Shown: positions 46,418-58,463 of the stretch, piece after piece | Layout of the letters: each line of letters begins with the position of its first letter | Position numbering within the stretch: the first letter of the stretch is position 1 | From: Neocallimastix lanati (nom. inval.) | Taxonomy: Eukaryota > Neocallimastigomycota > Neocallimastigomycetes > Neocallimastigales > Neocallimastigaceae | Direction of reading: 5' to 3' | Assembly (NCBI GenBank): GCA_016946835.1 | Contig: JACVTC010000003.1 | Span: forward strand, 850,001 to 914,000 | Length of the DNA: 64,000 nt | Notes under the pieces: generated by a model | The model's input: the letters and a program-made list of their open reading frames with translations, nothing else | Told to the model about the DNA's origin: nothing | Database searches by the model: none | Position numbers and translations under genes: made by a program

Positions 46418-47589
46418 GACTAATTATTTTATTGTTACTATTATAACCTTTTAAAATTGGAATATAAAGATATATCTATACCTTTTATGATTAAGTTTGA
46501 TGTTTCATTATTTAATTAGTATTATGATAAAAATAATTTGTTTCTATTAAAATTTTCATGTTCATTATGATAATTACTACTTAATATTTTTTATTAGGTT
46601 AAAGATCTTTTTTTTATAAGTTAATTTTAATATAGCTTTAATTTTGTAATTCCATTTAATTATTCTAATTCAACCTTTTTCTTACAATATTGATAAGAAT
46701 ATGAAATGTGATATCCTGATGTTAATCAGATACTATTCAAGAAATGAATACGATATTACAATAATATGTATGTATTTGGACTATTTTTACATATCAGAAA
46801 CCCTCATATTTTTAATTATAATAAAAATAAAAAAATACTTAAACAAATTTTAATGACTTTCTTAAGAATAATTTTTATAAAAAAAAAAAATTAATTCAAA
46901 ATTCAGTAATATGAAAAAGGAATAAATTATAATTATAATAATTATTTTTAATAACTTTTTTCATCTTTTTTTTTTCTTTGTTCTTTTTTTATTTAAAATA
47001 ATATATTAATACGAAATATTTTTATATAAAAAATTCAATTTTGAATTCATCCCATTAAAAATAATATTTCAGGAATTATCAGATATAATTTTTTTATTTT
47101 ATTTTTATTTTTCATTATTTTTGTTAGCTTTGCTTTGTTTTCATCACTATTTTTATTCACATCTTCGTTAACTCTATTTTTATTTCATATCACGTTTTAA
47201 ATAATACTAATTTTAGTACTAAATTTAAAATTTTCTTTTATTCATTGGATTTTTTTTAGATTAATAAATAATAAATAATAAGTATAGCAAGTATATATTT
47301 GATTAAATGTCTGATTAAATATTTATATATAAATAATTTTTTTGTAAAAACGAAAATGAAAAATTCTGTTAAAGAAATTTTTAATAACACTATAAATTTT
47401 TGGTACATATTAGTATTTCTTTTATAATTTTTCTTCCTTTATATAATCAATTATTAATAAAAAAGAAAAAAACATACAACAAGTAATTAAATGTTATTAA
47501 TATAATCAATTAATCCATATTTTCTTATGAATATATTAAATATGTATATTTAACGAAGAAAAAAAAAATTTTTTTTTAAAATATTTGAA
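44771..47589. other. AT-rich gene-free region
   Basis: About 2.8 kb with (TA)n arrays (44855-44880, 45275-45300, 46380-46410) and T runs. Some parts (45370-45660, 46580-46800) are slightly less simple and could be very old coding remnants, but no stretch reads as protein in any frame. The open frames at 45169-45363 and 45831-46022 are homopolymer artefacts. Confidence 0.4.
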
Positions 47590-50500
47590 TAAACACTTCA
47601 TCCATTTTATTAGGAGAACGATCGTATCCAATTAGTTGAGGAAGTAGAAATGATCGACGTTTACATGGCACTCATGATCAAAAAGAACGTCAATAAATTT
47701 GTTTTAAGAGAAATCAGCAGACTTAATAATAGTTTCCGTACAATGGAGAGACTTACTTAATTCAAAATAAGGAAATTCCAATACTGATATGGAATACTTG
47801 CTTAAAAGGTTAAGAAGTATTAAAGCTAGAGATAGAACTCAAATCATCCGAAAGTTAGAACTTATGAAAGAAACTTTCGATGATATGGAAGAACAACATG
47901 TGGAGATCCCTGATAAGGAAAAATTAAAATATCTCTACAATGTATTACCGGATGATTATAAAAATATCATTCAAATTAATTTGAAGAGTGATCCAGACTA
48001 ATATCTTAACAATCTCAAGGAATTTATTTCTGCGAAATCTTACTTAGAAAACTGGGAAGACTAAAAAACTATTGAAAAAGATGTTCCAATAGATCTAGAT
48101 TTTATCAGTAGAGGAAGAAAAACTAATAGTTCCTCCAGAAAAAAAAAAAAAAAAAACATAACAACCATAATATAACAATAATAATAATAGCTCTAATTCC
48201 AAGAACAGAGGAAAAACAAATGGTAGCCAATATTGAAGACAATAATAATAACCTATGTTGCCACATTTGTGAAGTTAGAGGACACTCTGTCTGAGACTGA
48301 AGTTATAATATGAAGACAAAATTAAAATCGAATAATAATAAAGAGAGGCAAGAAAAACTTCAAGTAAAAACAACATTAAAAGATTATCCAAAGAAGTCTT
48401 TACATTTAGTAAGTAAAATTCCTGATCCAGACAGTACCAGCAATTATGACCATAATTTTGATTTTGAGGACGCAAGAATTCTGACAGAAAAACAAGAAGT
48501 AATAAACATTAATGACAGCATTAAATTCATTAGATTAATTGAATATATGAATGATAGGTTCATTATTCCAGTAGAAATAATAATTCCTAAGAAAAAAAGA
48601 GGAATTATATGTTAAGTAAAATCAATTATTATGAAGAAGATGATAAGACAAGTGAATAGATATGATACAGGTACAGTAGAACATATAACTTATGATTTTA
48701 CTTTGTTAAATAATTATATACACTGTAAAATCAAATTAAGATGTGCAAATGGAATGATGTGTTCATTCGAAGGATATAATACTTACACATGATACATTAA
48801 TGGAATATATGTATGATTAGATAGGATATTATATTCTAAATCAGCAACTAAAAAATCTTATTAGTGGTATCGAACTGGCAAAAATAGGATACAAAATCGT
48901 TATTGACATTGAGGATTACATACGTAGTAGATTTAACCTATGGAGTCCAAATATTATATTAATAGTCACATATAATTCTTAAAATGATAATCAGCTCTTA
49001 GTAAATACTTACAAGATTATTAAAGACATAAAAGAAAATGATAAAAGTATTATGACTTTAAACGAAGCTAATGAACAAAAATTAGAATTTTGGCACAAAA
49101 GACAAGGTCATTATTACTTTGAAAACATAAATAAATATCTTCTAAGCTTACTTCAAATAAAAGTCCCTAAATGTATCGAATGCAAAGTAGCTAAAATGTC
49201 AAGAAAATCACATAGAGGAAAGATACCTTAAGCTATGAAAACATTAGAAATTATAAATTCGGATATTTCACGTCAATATAATACATTTTTTAATAATAAA
49301 AAATACTTTATTACATTTATGGATGAATACTCAAGTAAAATATTGGTATATGCTTTAAAATAATTGTTTGTGAATTCTTCAAATATTTAAATACCCCGTT
49401 TAATGAATATAATATTAAAATATATAATTCAGAAGGAGGAAAAGAGTTTAAAAATAAAATAATTAATAAATACTGTAAATAAAATGGAATAGAAAAAAAA
49501 AACATATTCTCCTTCAGGTTGTTCTAAAGTCAATGAAAAAGCTGAAAGAAAAAACAAAAAACTAAGAAATTCAGTCCAAAACTCTACTGTATAGGCAGAA
49601 CTTGCTGAAAATATCTGGAATTTTGCCATAAAACAGGCATTTTATATCTATACTTTAATTCCTCATTCAGGAAATAAATTTTTAATACTTAATAAAGTAT
49701 TTTATCAAAAAAAAGTAGAATTAAAGTATTTTAAAAACTTTTGATTGTGCATGTTATTTCAGGGATGATAAACAACACAAGTCAAAAATTTTACCAAATG
49801 ATAAGGAGGACATATTCTTAGGATTTTATGACAAAAAACACTAATACATAATCATGGATATTGAAAATAATAAAAGGCATTAGACTAATGGTGAAGAATT
49901 CGTTGAGAATTCGTTGAAGAAGAACCAAGTAAATATAAATATGAAATAAATAATTATAAAGACCCTTACTTCTCATTCGTGAAAGACAACAATAGAAAAG
50001 ACAGGAATACGGATGAACAAGAAGAAGAAAATAATAATACAATTGAAAATATTGTTCATTATAACAATTTAGAGAATTCAAAATAATAACAATAATATAC
50101 ATAAAAATAATATGAAGAAAACAATTCAAATAAAGAAAATAATTTAAATGGAAGAAACATCTTAAATAAAGAAAATATTTTAAATGAAGAAAATGGAAAT
50201 GAAAAGAACTAATAAAGAACACAAAAGAAATTATATAAAATATGAACATAACAATTATAATTCATCGAATGAAGAGAATCAAGATATTAATAACAAAAAT
50301 GCCAAACCGGAAAAGTAACTTTGATTTGATGAGGACATTAAAAGTTAAATTAATTCAAAATTTAATTCTGAAATTTAAAAATAAAATTAATTGTGAATTG
50401 AGATTCAATTTAAACAAGTTGACAAAAATAATTCTAAAAATAATTATTTGAATGCGATAAATAGAAATTTAGAACTAATAAATAATAATTATAATAAAAG

Positions 50501-51707
50501 GTTTAGAAATATTTATAATGATACTAACTCTAAATCCAACGAAATTGAAAATTATACACCGGAAGATCCTTCTTACGTTGCTTCAATTTCCAGCAAGAAC
50601 AAAGTGGCAAAAATAAAATACTTTTAAATAATAAAAATTCAAGCACAAAATAATAATAATATGAAAAAACACTTCAATAATCAAAATTTTTCAAAAAATG
50701 AATAAAAATTTCAGGAAAATTTATTGGGCCGAAGATAAATTATATTCATATAGTAATCAAATATTTCAAAAATTTCAAATAATAATATCAATAAATCACA
50801 TGAAACGTAGGATAATGAGTAATAATTCACATAAATCTATCAGTAATATAAATAAATCAATGGAAATCAGAAATTTACCAAAAAATGATTAAAATTTAAT
50901 TAATAAAAATTTTTTTAACTAAAGATGATTAATTCATCAAAAATTCAAATCCAGTGTTGAGAAGAAAAATTTTAACAATTCAACTCCTACAAATGATAAC
51001 ACAAATATTTCTTCAAATAATAAAAATGCGTTACTAGAAAATCCTATAAATGTAACTCTTCCTAATAATATTTGTCAAAATTCACCTTTAATAATCGATT
51101 CTTCCACCAACCAAATTTCTTGAAAATCCAATTAAATTCTATTAACTAATAATAAATTTAACAATAATAATAGAGTAATCATGGAAAATTATGCCCACAA
51201 ATATCTTATGGATACAGAAAGAGTTGTTGAATTTAATAATAATGAAATTATGGACGATATCAATAGCTAATACAGAATATGGCAATACCAATAAAATTTG
51301 AAAGTAAAATTAGATTATATTGACATTGAAAAAATACAAGCGGACATATTAACCAAGGACTCAAATGATCCAAAAATACAAAAATTTACAAAAAACATTT
51401 TTACTTAAAAATATTATTTGAGGGGGAGTGTTATCTACATATAATTTAATTCTATATTTAATTAATTTATTTATATTTATTTATTTACATTTAATGATTA
51501 CTTAATATCTTAATATATGTCTATTATCTTGTATAAACATATGTTAATTATCTTTTAATATTTATTTAATTAATTTTTAATTTACTCTATGCATGTAGTG
51601 ATATGTGACTGATTTAATTACTTATTTAATACTGATTATACACTTATTTTTTTTTATTTACCATATTCCATTAGGAATATCATTATAGATCTAAATTTAA
51701 TAAAGCT
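47590..51707 (+). mobile_element. old, heavily decayed Ty1/copia relic
   Basis: Recognisable parts in order are: a gag-like region (about 47620-48060, with LKYLYNVLPDDYKNIIQ like the gag of the young element), a zinc-knuckle-like piece near 48255, a protease-like YDTGTVEHIT near 48660, an integrase region (about 49085-49860, with FWHKRQGHYYFENI and a DEYSSK block), a long Asn-rich spacer, and the terminal ADILTKDSN near 51340. A strong polypurine tract GAGGGGGAG and an LTR start TGTTATCTACAT follow at 51420-51440. No left LTR is recognisable. It has many breaks, well over ten, and is far older than the element at 10143-15464, to whose lineage its gag and integrase belong. Confidence 0.8.
51429..51707 (+). 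repeat. 3' LTR (left part) of the old copia relic
   Basis: The sequence starts TGTTATCTACATATAA directly after the polypurine tract GAGGGGGAG, the expected position of a right LTR. Its far end is not clear because another LTR in the opposite orientation follows at 51708. Confidence 0.6.
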
Positions 51708-51961
51708 AACTGTTATTTTTATTAAAAGTTTATTTATAAATTTTATAAAATAGGTAATTACAATGTTTTAAAATACATAAATTTATGAGTATTTATAATA
51801 AAAACAAAAATGTGGCGTTTATTAAATAAATGTGATGTTTTTATTAATCACGTGTAATAAATGTGGCGCATGCGCGCAGTGCCGTGATACTACTATATTA
51901 TTTATTTACAATATTTCATTATGACCATGTGATATATTTAATTATTTCGTAATTTCTAACA
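51708..51961 (-). repeat. solo LTR related to the young copia element, reverse orientation
   Basis: Read on the minus strand, this 254-bp stretch follows the layout of the 256-bp LTR at 10143-10398. It starts with TGTTAGAAATTACGA and has the ACATTGTAATTACC block and AATAAACTTTTAATAA near its end. On the plus strand the shared words are TAAAAGTTTATTTAT, GGTAATTACAATGTTTTAA and AAATGTGGCG. It is diverged, so older than the intact element. A GC-rich insert GGCGCATGCGCGCAGTGCC near 51865 is not in the young LTR. No clear target duplication is seen. Confidence 0.6.
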
Positions 51962-51970
51962 CTAACAATG

Positions 51971-52006
<36 letters not shown>

Positions 52007-53263
52007 CTTTAAATATTACTTTAAAAATTTCACTTATATATATTTGTTTTGTACAAATAATTATTAATACATATATACTTAGCTTTATTTATCATTTAAT
52101 TAATAGAATATGAATATTGTAAATAAAAAAGTAAATAAAACTAACTTCATTAATAATAAATAAAATTTTGTAACCAATAAAAAGAAATCTTTATTTTGTA
52201 AACTAATATAATGTAATTTACATATATTAAAAGTAAATCAAATCCGCCACTAATTAATGTATTTTATTCAACTTAATATTTAATTATTTTTTTTTAGAAT
52301 TTCCACATTTTTCCGCAATTTTTTAAATTATTTTAAATTTTACATATACGACTAAAAAAATATTAACAAAAAAAATTTAAAAATACTATTTTAAAAAAAA
52401 ATATATATATATATATAATCCTAACCAAATAGATACGAGTAGTTTGGGAGTATTGAATTTCAGAAAGTAGCTTTTTGGAATGTGGATTTATATGAAATAG
52501 GCGTAGTGAAATAAACTCTTTTTATTAAAGTGGCTTAAATTATTAAATAATGGTTTTATTAAATAGTAATAAAATATTTAATAATATTTAATTTTAAAGA
52601 TATAAATTTTATGAATGTAGTAGTGTATTTCCCAATGGTGCAGTATGTGGCTTATTTTTAATAATTAAATAAGTAATAATTAAATTAATAATAAATATTC
52701 TTTTTTTATATATAATTTATTAATATTCATTTATAAGTATATATTTTTATTTCTTTTGAAATAATAATTATTTATATATTTATTTATGATTGTATAGAAT
52801 ATCTTAAAAATGTATGATAATATTTATAAGCTACATTGCGAAATACGCAATTGCGAAATGCACTATCCCCAAATTATATTTATATTTTTATTTATTATAA
52901 TTTGTTTTTTGCTTTATTTGTTTCACATATTTGGATTTTTTTCCATTTTTTAATAGTTAAAAATAAAATTTATTTTTTTTTTTTATTTATTATTTATTTA
53001 TTTATTTTTAATTTTTTTTATTATTTATTTTATTTATTTAATTATTTTTTTTAAAGTGACGTGACTATTATAAATATAATGTTATGAGAAAATTTTTTTG
53101 ATGAGATGGTATTATTAACACAAAATCAATTATCATAGACAATTTGTAACACATATATATATATATAAGAATCATTCATATGATATATTAATCATTAATA
53201 GATATTCTTGACAAAAATCTTCAATATGCCGTTTTGATCAATGAGTAAGTTTTCATAATCTTA

Positions 53264-53346
<83 letters not shown>

Positions 53347-53370
53347 TAATAATAATAATAAAAATAATAA

Positions 53371-53418
<48 letters not shown>

Positions 53419-55382
53419 GTTAAATAAATATTAATGATTTATTTATTTGTTTGTTTATTATTTTATTATTATATTATTTTTTATTTTATTTATTTAAATA
53501 TTGTACATTTTTTATTATATTTTTCTTTTTAATTTTTATAAAAAATGTATTTATTTTATGATACTTTATTATTTTATTTTTATAAATACTGTACATGATT
53601 TATTGGACTTTACTATTTTATTTAATACATTACATGTTTTATTATACTTCGCTATTTTATTTTAATTTTATATATACTGAGCATGTTTTATTATATTTTA
53701 CAATTTTATTTTCTATTTTATTCATATTTTTTTGTTTTTAGTTTTTTAGTTTTTATTTTTTATTTTTTATTTTTTATTTTTTGTTTTTTGTTTTTTGTTT
53801 TTTGTTTTTAATTTTTATTTTGTTCGAACGAATAATTTTCCAACCATTAAGTTAATTTTATTTAATTTTATTCTATTCAATTTTTTATATTTATTTATTT
53901 ATTTATTTATATTATTTTACTATTATTTACTTATTTATTCATTTATTTATTTATTTATTTTATTATTATTTATTTATTTATTTATTGATTTATTGGTTAA
54001 TTGATTTATTGATTTTGTTTTTAATGCTTTTTATATTTAAATATTTGATATCTCTATTATATTCTATTTTTTATTATATTTTTAAACTTTTTAATTATTG
54101 TATTTATATAAGTTCTATATTATTTCATTATATTGTATTGCATTATCTTTTATTCCATTTATTAGATTTAATTTAATATTTTAATAATTTATATTACATT
54201 ACTATTTATTTTATTTTATTATTAATATTTAACATATTTATTATTATATCTTTCTATTTAATTTAATCTAATTTAAATCTTATTTTATTATATTATTTGG
54301 TTTATTTTTATTAATAATTCGTATTTTATATTTACAATTTATTATTTTTTTTTATTTAAATTATATTATTTTTGTTAGTACTTTTTATAATACTTTACTT
54401 TCTATTATTAATATTATTTTTATTATTATTTTTTTTATTGTTTATTTTTTCCATAAAAATATTTTTTTCATCTTTTAATTATATTTATTTTATCTTATTA
54501 TAAATTTATATCATATTAAATTGTATTGTATTTTAAAATTTTAAAAATTAACATGCTTATAAAAGAACATAATAAAAAAAAAATCCACTATTTAATACAC
54601 TCTCCAAAATTAATCATTATTAATAATTATTATAATTTAATAGATAAAACACCAACACTCATACTAATATTTAAAATAGTAATATATAAATATTTAAATA
54701 TTTAAATTGTATAATATTTCAAAATAATTTAAAGGTTTAAATTGTTTATAATTATTTAATATAATATTTTTATATAATGTATTTTATATATCAATAAGAT
54801 TTAATAATTACTTAGTAATATATTATTGTATTCATTGTAACATATATTATAATAATAGTCATGAGTCATGTTTAAATATTTTCCCTTATTATATAACTAT
54901 TCAAAGTTAATATATAATATTATTACTAAATTAATATAAAACTATATTTTGTTATTAAGATTATAAATATACCTATAAAAATTAATTTAACCAATAAAGT
55001 AAATATTTAATAATATTATTTAAATTAAAAATATTATTAATTATTAAATATTTAAAATTATTAAACATATTTTTAGTTTTCTTAAATAAAATCTATAGTA
55101 TATTTTGTAAATTGATATATTAACAGATTTATATTAGCTATTAAAATCTATAAAGTCTAATTTGACCAATAAAATCTATGTACGAAAATAAGAAATATTT
55201 GCCATTCATTCATTCTTTTTAAAATTTTAAAAAGTACTTAAGACAATCAATATCCTCATTTTAATTTAACTCTTCATCAAATAAAGAAAAAAAAAGGGAA
55301 AAAAAAAAAAAAAAAAAACAAATTTCACTCTATAACACTAAATTAGGATTAGATTTTTTTTTAATAAGTAAAGAAGAGAAAG
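51962..55382. other. AT-rich gene-free region
   Basis: More than 3 kb of low-complexity sequence with (ATT)n near 51970-52005, a triplet microsatellite at 53266-53420 and T-rich runs. At 52620-52660 and 52830-52870 there are short GC-richer words (CCCAATGGTGCAGTATGTGG; GCGAAATACGCAATTGCGAA), the second sharing GCGAAATGCA with 15669. The 3' end is the promoter side of the lyase gene. The open frames at 52836-54176 are homopolymer-driven. Confidence 0.45.
53266..53420. repeat. (AAT)n microsatellite
   Basis: About 50 AAT triplets are interrupted at regular places by AAA. On one strand the triplet is AAT, the same unit that encodes the Asn runs in the window's proteins, but this tract is not coding. 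Confidence 0.95.
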
Positions 55383-56831
55383 ATGGTTGTCAAGTTTTAC
55401 AAGGAGGAAAATCAAGTTCCAATTGAAATGCACAAGGTGCGTATGATTCAAAAGCTTTCCCTTCTTCCTGTTGAAGAACGTCTTAAGAAAATTCAAGAAG
55501 CAGGTAATAACACTTTCCTTCTTCAAAATAGAGATATCTATATGGATATGCTTACGGATTCTGGTGTAAATGGTATGTCAGATCTTCAATATGCTGCTAT
55601 GTTCCAAGCTGATGATGCTTACGCTGGATCTGAATCTTTCACTCGTGTAAAAGCTGCAGTTAAGGAAGTATTTGGAACAGAAAATGTTCTTCCAGCTCAT
55701 CAAGGTCGTGCTTGTGAAAATATTCTTTCAGAAACATATGTTACTCCAGGAAAGGTAACCTTAATGAACTTCCATTTCACCACAACTAAGGCTCTTATCA
55801 CTAAGAACGGGGGTACAGTAGAAGAACTTGTTGCTAAAAAAGGTCTTATTCCACAAAGTGATGATCCATTCAAGGGTGATTTTGATCTTGAAGAACTTCG
55901 TAAGCGTATTGATGAAATTACTCCAGAAAAAGTTGCTTTTGTTCGTGTTGAAGCTGGTACAAATCTTATTGGTGGTCAACCAGTTTCATTAGAAAATATG
56001 CTTGCCGTTACTGATATCTGTCACGAAAAGGGAGTTATTTCAATTCTTGATGCCTCTTTACTTCAAGATAATATATATTTCATGAAGAAGCGTGAAGCTC
56101 GTTGTAAGTACATGGAAATTAAAGAAATTTACCATCTCTTAGCTGATCATTTTGATATTATATATTTCTCTGCACGTAAGCTCAGTTTCTCAAAGGGTGG
56201 TATTATTACTTCTAAGGATTCTAAGTTTACAAAGCAAATGATGGAATTTGTTCCACTTTACGAAGGTTTCCTTACATATGGTGGTATGGATGTTCGTACT
56301 ATGGAATGTTTAGCCCAAGGTCTTTATGAATCTCTTGATATGGAATATATCAGTCAAGGTCCAGAATTTATTGAATATCTTGTAAAGGAACTTGTTGACT
56401 ATGGTGTACCAGTTATTCTTCCATCAGGTGGTCTTGGTTGTCACCTTGATTGTCAAGCATTTGTACCAAATATGCCACATGATCAATATCCAGCAGGTGC
56501 AGTATCTGCTGCTCTTTATATTGCAGGAGGTATTCGTCCTATGGAACGTGGTACTCTTTCAGAACAACGTGAACCAGATGGTACTGAACGTTATGCCGAA
56601 CTTGAACTTGCTCGTCTTGCTGTTCCACGTCGTGTATTTACTCTCAGTCAATTGAAGTATGTTGCTGACCGTGTTAAATGGCTTTGGGACAATCGTGAAC
56701 TTATTGGTGGTCTTCAATGGGTTGAAGAACCAAAGGTTCTTCGTTTCTTCTTTGGACGTCTTAAGGAAATTGGTTTCTGGCAAGAAAAGCTTGCTGAAAA
56801 ATTCCGTAAGGATTTCGGCGATAGTCTTTAA
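55383..56831 (+). CDS. PLP-dependent beta-eliminating lyase, tyrosine phenol-lyase-like (tryptophanase family)
   Basis: This intronless gene encodes 482 residues of the tyrosine phenol-lyase/tryptophanase family, which splits tyrosine to phenol or tryptophan to indole, with pyruvate and ammonia. Conserved parts include NTFLL (43-47), DMLTDSG, DDAYAGSESF (Y80), AHQGRA (R109), FTTT (132-135), TNLIGGQPVS (N194), D223, the PLP lysine K266 in SARKLS, and VPRR (414-417). From memory of the Citrobacter enzyme, three residues that set substrate choice match tyrosine phenol-lyase: T133 (TPL T124; Asp in E. coli TnaA), R389 in MERG (TPL R381; Ile in TnaA) and F455 in LRFF (TPL F448; His in TnaA). The arginine after D223 that contacts PLP (TPL R217) is replaced by Leu226. 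Both families are chiefly bacterial and the gene lacks introns, so horizontal transfer is likely. Codon choice (CTT, CGT, GGT) differs from the neighbours' TTA and AGA and suggests high expression. Confidence 0.88.
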   Translation: MVVKFYKEENQVPIEMHKVRMIQKLSLLPVEERLKKIQEAGNNTFLLQNRDIYMDMLTDSGVNGMSDLQYAAMFQADDAYAGSESFTRVKAAVKEVFGTENVLPAHQGRACENILSETYVTPGKVTLMNFHFTTTKALITKNGGTVEELVAKKGLIPQSDDPFKGDFDLEELRKRIDEITPEKVAFVRVEAGTNLIGGQPVSLENMLAVTDICHEKGVISILDASLLQDNIYFMKKREARCKYMEIKEIYHLLADHFDIIYFSARKLSFSKGGIITSKDSKFTKQMMEFVPLYEGFLTYGGMDVRTMECLAQGLYESLDMEYISQGPEFIEYLVKELVDYGVPVILPSGGLGCHLDCQAFVPNMPHDQYPAGAVSAALYIAGGIRPMERGTLSEQREPDGTERYAELELARLAVPRRVFTLSQLKYVADRVKWLWDNRELIGGLQWVEEPKVLRFFFGRLKEIGFWQEKLAEKFRKDFGDSL

Positions 56832-57439
56832 TTAATAGGGTGTTTTTAAGAGTAAATAATTTTAAGGGCATAGATTTTGAAAAACATAAAAATTTGTTTT
56901 TTATTATTAAAAATTATAGTAATATAAATTATTATTATAAATAAAAATATAAATGTTTTTTCTTTTTTTTTTTTTTTTTTCCTTTTCTTATTATAAATTA
57001 ATATGTCCATATATACAAACGTATTTTACTACCAAAAATTGTACAAAATTTATAAGCATATATAAATAAACATCATGAAAATAAAATTATAAAAAATTTT
57101 TTTATCATGAAACCAAAAAAAAAAAAAAAGTGGTAAATATCATGATAAAAAAGAAAAAAAAAATTTTTTTAGATCATGTAAAATAAATATTACAAATAAA
57201 TAAATAAAAAAACCAAAAAAAAAATAAACATACGTAAAAGTAATATTTAAATGATATTTTTTGTTTGAATAATTAATTACTATTATATATATTATTAATT
57301 ATTTTTTTATTTCATATTTTTTTTATTTTTATTATCGGTATAATTTTTATTTATTTTTTAATTTTTAAGTAGTTAATTTATAATATTACTTTTATTTATT
57401 TATTTATTTATTTAGTTAATTTCAAATAATTTTTTTTCA
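56832..57439. other. 3' flank of the lyase gene, AT-rich
   Basis: Contains the presumed 3' UTR and several short duplicated phrases such as ATCATGAAA / ATCATGATAAAAAA near 57110 and 57140. No further gene is seen. Confidence 0.45.
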
Positions 57440-57686
57440 GATAGTCAATTCAAATCCTAATTCGGAATATGAATTCCCTTAAAGCAAGTATCCTTATCCT
57501 TATAATCTTGGAGGTCAGTTTTAGATGAGCTACAGTTCAATACTGGGGAACGGAGACATTTAAGTGAAGAACTCCTTTTAATACTAAAAATAAAAATAAA
57601 AAAATAAATTTATAAATAAATAAATAAATAAATAAATAAAAAAAACTCCTTTTAATAAATTACTGGAAGTGTATTTTCTTCCTAGT
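57440..57686. repeat. GC-richer remnant with an A-rich tail bracketed by 14-bp direct repeats
   Basis: The sequence 57440-57570 is less AT-rich than its flanks but encodes nothing I recognise. It is interrupted by an A-rich (AAAT)n tract at 57584-57643, bracketed by AACTCCTTTTAATA at 57570-57583 and 57644-57657. The bracketing repeats look like a target duplication around a retroposon of which only the A-rich tail remains. Confidence 0.45.
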
Positions 57687-58004
57687 CAAAAATGATATTC
57701 CGTTGAATCTACCGTTGCCAAGAGCGTCGACATCGAAATGATAAAGGCATGGAATTTCACCGGGAGGTGAAAAAACTAATACGGATTCGTTAGATAACAC
57801 TAATTCTGAAATTATTACTCGTAATAACGGATGTGGTGTTATCATCGAGGAATGGGAAAAGTTAGAGGCTATTGCTTCTAACGCACTTTTATAATTTTAT
57901 AATATATAATATTTTATTTTATTTCATGTATTTTATTATTTTTTTTTCCTTTAAAATCATGTAATTTTATTATTATTATAAATTAAATAAAGTTATTTTC
58001 TTAG

Positions 58005-58044
<40 letters not shown>
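57687..58044 (+). mobile_element. poly(A)-tailed retrocopy with 8-bp target duplication
   Basis: The insert ends in a long poly(A) run (about 58008-58044) about 20 bases after an AATAAA signal (57984-57989), and is bracketed by TTCCTAGT at 57679-57686 and 58045-58052. Its 5' part has a normal-looking coding end on the plus strand, GISPGGEKTNTDSLDN, ITRNNGCGVIIEEWEKLEAI and ASNALL then TAA at about 57890, followed by a 3' UTR-like AT-rich stretch. That is the layout of a 5'-truncated cDNA, either a processed pseudogene or the 3' end of a non-LTR element. The source protein is not recognised. Stops lie upstream in the same frame. Confidence 0.6.
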
Positions 58045-58046
<2 letters not shown>

Positions 58047-58463
58047 CCTAGTAAAAAAAAAAAATACTTTTCATTTTACCAAAGAGTGTCGATGTCGTAC
58101 CAATATAGCAAAGAAATAGTACAATTAGTAGTCCCGTTAATTCTCATCAATATACACATTTACTAACCTTTTCTACTCAACCATTTTTTATGAAGAAACG
58201 TCAACGTTAAAATATTTAGGCAACGACAAAAAAAAAAAAAATTTTTATTCCAGATTAGAATAATTTTTTTTTTTTATTTTAATAAATATTAATAAATATT
58301 TTTATTATCAATCTTTAAAAATAATAATAATAATAATAATTGTAACGATAAAAGTTAATATGAATATTAAAATAAAATGATAATTCTTTTATTTTATTAT
58401 TATTTTATTTTATGGTTTATTTTTACTATTATAATAGTTTTAAAAACAATCAAATTTAAAAAC

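Noticed and set aside
55761-56783. Antisense and alternate-frame open stretches within the lyase gene
   Set aside because: They overlap a strongly conserved enzyme frame and have composition set by its biased codons.
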